Position numbers and translations under genes: made by a program. The notes under the pieces were generated by a model that was not told the origin of the DNA, made no database searches, and was given only the letters and a program-made list of their open reading frames with translations. From an uncultured Bacilli bacterium (lineage in GTDB: Bacteria > Bacillota_I > Bacilli_A > RF39 > UBA660), in the NCBI GenBank assembly GCA_944363695.1, contig CALVUW010000013.1, positions 1 to 14,654 of the forward strand: DNA of 14,654 bases. Direction: 5' to 3'. Shown piece after piece: positions 14,012 to 14,654 of the stretch; positions within the stretch are counted from its first letter, which is position 1, and every line of letters begins with the position of its first letter.

Positions 14012-14654
14012 TTATTTTGTTTCAATTAAATTTTTGTTATCTTCATTGACTTGTTGTTGTAATACTTCCAGTTCTTTAATATTTTGATTGTTCTTTAAAG
14101 CTTCCATTTGATTTCTAGCAGATTCATTTAATTGAACTAATCTATCAGACTGTTTTATATTCATTCTTATTAGTTCAGCATTAGTATTTTCTAAATTATT
14201 TAAAATAATTAAATGTAATAAATCAGTATAATCTCTCATATTACCATTTTTAGCAAGTTCAGGATTATCTTCTCGCCATTCTTTAGCAGTCATACCAAAT
14301 AAGGCAACATTTAATACGTCCGCTTCTTCTGCATATATAAATTTAATTTGTTGTTCTGTTAAAGTAGGAACAATATATTTTTTGATAGCATCGGTATGGA
14401 CTACATAATTTAATTTAGATAATATCCTATTAGCATGCCATTCTAGTTTTTGTTGATAACTTTCATTCTTTTTTAATCTTTCAAATTCTTTTATTAAATA
14501 TAATTTAAATTCAGGACTAATCCAACTAGCAAATTCAAAAGCAATATCACTTCTCGCAAAAGTTCCACCACCATATTTTCCAGATTTAGAAATAATCCCA
14601 ATAGCATTAGTTTCTCTAATCCATTTTTGCGGTGACATTGTAAAAGCATGTCTT
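14012..14654 (-). CDS. KilA-N domain protein, 5' end cut by window edge
   Basis: About 214 codons are visible; the frame is open through the right edge, so the ATG at 14638 is internal. The N-terminal part seen (AFTMSPQKWIRETNAIGI, then SKSGKYGGG and FARSDIAFEFASWISPEFKLYLIKEF in pieces) is the C-terminal half of a KilA-N domain, a DNA-binding module of phage antirepressor-like and horizontally spread proteins. It is followed by MTAKEWREDNPELAKNGNMRDYTDLL, a block usual in the chromosomal relatives, and a polar, coiled-coil-like tail with many Asn, Gln and Glu. It lies 32 bp upstream of the ThyX-like pseudogene on the same strand, in a very AT-rich stretch, consistent with a mobile or phage-derived margin. 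Function not known. Confidence 0.85.
   Translation of the reverse strand, partial: RHAFTMSPQKWIRETNAIGIISKSGKYGGGTFARSDIAFEFASWISPEFKLYLIKEFERLKKNESYQQKLEWHANRILSKLNYVVHTDAIKKYIVPTLTEQQIKFIYAEEADVLNVALFGMTAKEWREDNPELAKNGNMRDYTDLLHLIILNNLENTNAELIRMNIKQSDRLVQLNESARNQMEALKNNQNIKELEVLQQQVNEDNKNLIETK

Noticed and set aside
1..14654. tRNA, rRNA, CRISPR array, insertion sequence or known riboswitch
   Set aside because: No cloverleaf, rRNA-like block, spaced direct repeats, transposase frame or recognisable riboswitch core was seen; leaders are mostly under 60 nt.

Overview
The window is AT-rich, with small compact genes, strong AGGAGG-type Shine-Dalgarno sequences, TTGACA/TATAAT-type promoters, a class B sortase with a wall-anchored substrate, UppP, a YlbJ-like protein and a CBS-domain family II pyrophosphatase. 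Together these point to a low-GC Gram-positive (Bacillota), probably an anaerobe or gut commensal of the Erysipelotrichia/Bacilli kind, since a flavin reductase-rubredoxin fusion is present. The lineage is an inference; there is no rRNA or tRNA to fix it.

Layout. (1) 1-793 (+): 3' part of a YlbJ-like gate-domain membrane protein, cut by the window edge. (2) 780-3501: a small pilus or secretion locus, with two prepilin-like genes on the minus strand and a PilB/GspE-type ATPase on the plus strand, fired from a 90-bp divergent promoter region with overlapping -10 boxes. No platform protein, major pilin or prepilin peptidase is in view. (3) 3526-5850 (-): uppP, a ZIP metal transporter and a CmpB-family membrane protein, spaced 11-13 bp as one operon, ending at a bidirectional terminator shared with the ATPase gene. 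(4) 5945-6890 (-): a VOC/bleomycin-resistance-like protein overlapping a small nitroreductase, with its own promoter and terminator. (5) 6965-8587 (-): CBS-DRTGG family II inorganic pyrophosphatase with its own extended -10 promoter. (6) 8646-10955 (-): two tandem paralogous membrane proteins of no recognised family, followed 5 bp later by a calcineurin-like metallophosphoesterase; this is the least explained block. (7) 11017-11613 (-): flavin reductase-rubredoxin fusion, divergent from (8) 11694-12419 (+): class B sortase, converging on 12429-13181 (-): a beta-helix-like surface protein with an NPETN sorting signal, the likely substrate. (9) 13251-14654 (-): a ThyX-like gene with two in-frame TAA codons (pseudogene) and a KilA-N protein cut by the right edge, which looks like the margin of a decayed phage or mobile region.

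How the parts fit. Much of the window concerns the envelope: UppP recycles the lipid carrier for the wall, the sortase attaches a surface protein to that wall, and the ATPase and prepilins would build a trans-envelope pilus. Pyrophosphatase, metallophosphoesterase, nitroreductase and rubredoxin-flavin reductase are housekeeping or redox functions. All start codons were re-examined against Shine-Dalgarno spacing; four (uppP, pyrophosphatase, rubredoxin-flavin reductase, sortase) are placed downstream of the longest possible start. There is no gene-free stretch over 300 bases, and I saw no tRNA, rRNA, CRISPR array, insertion sequence or riboswitch.
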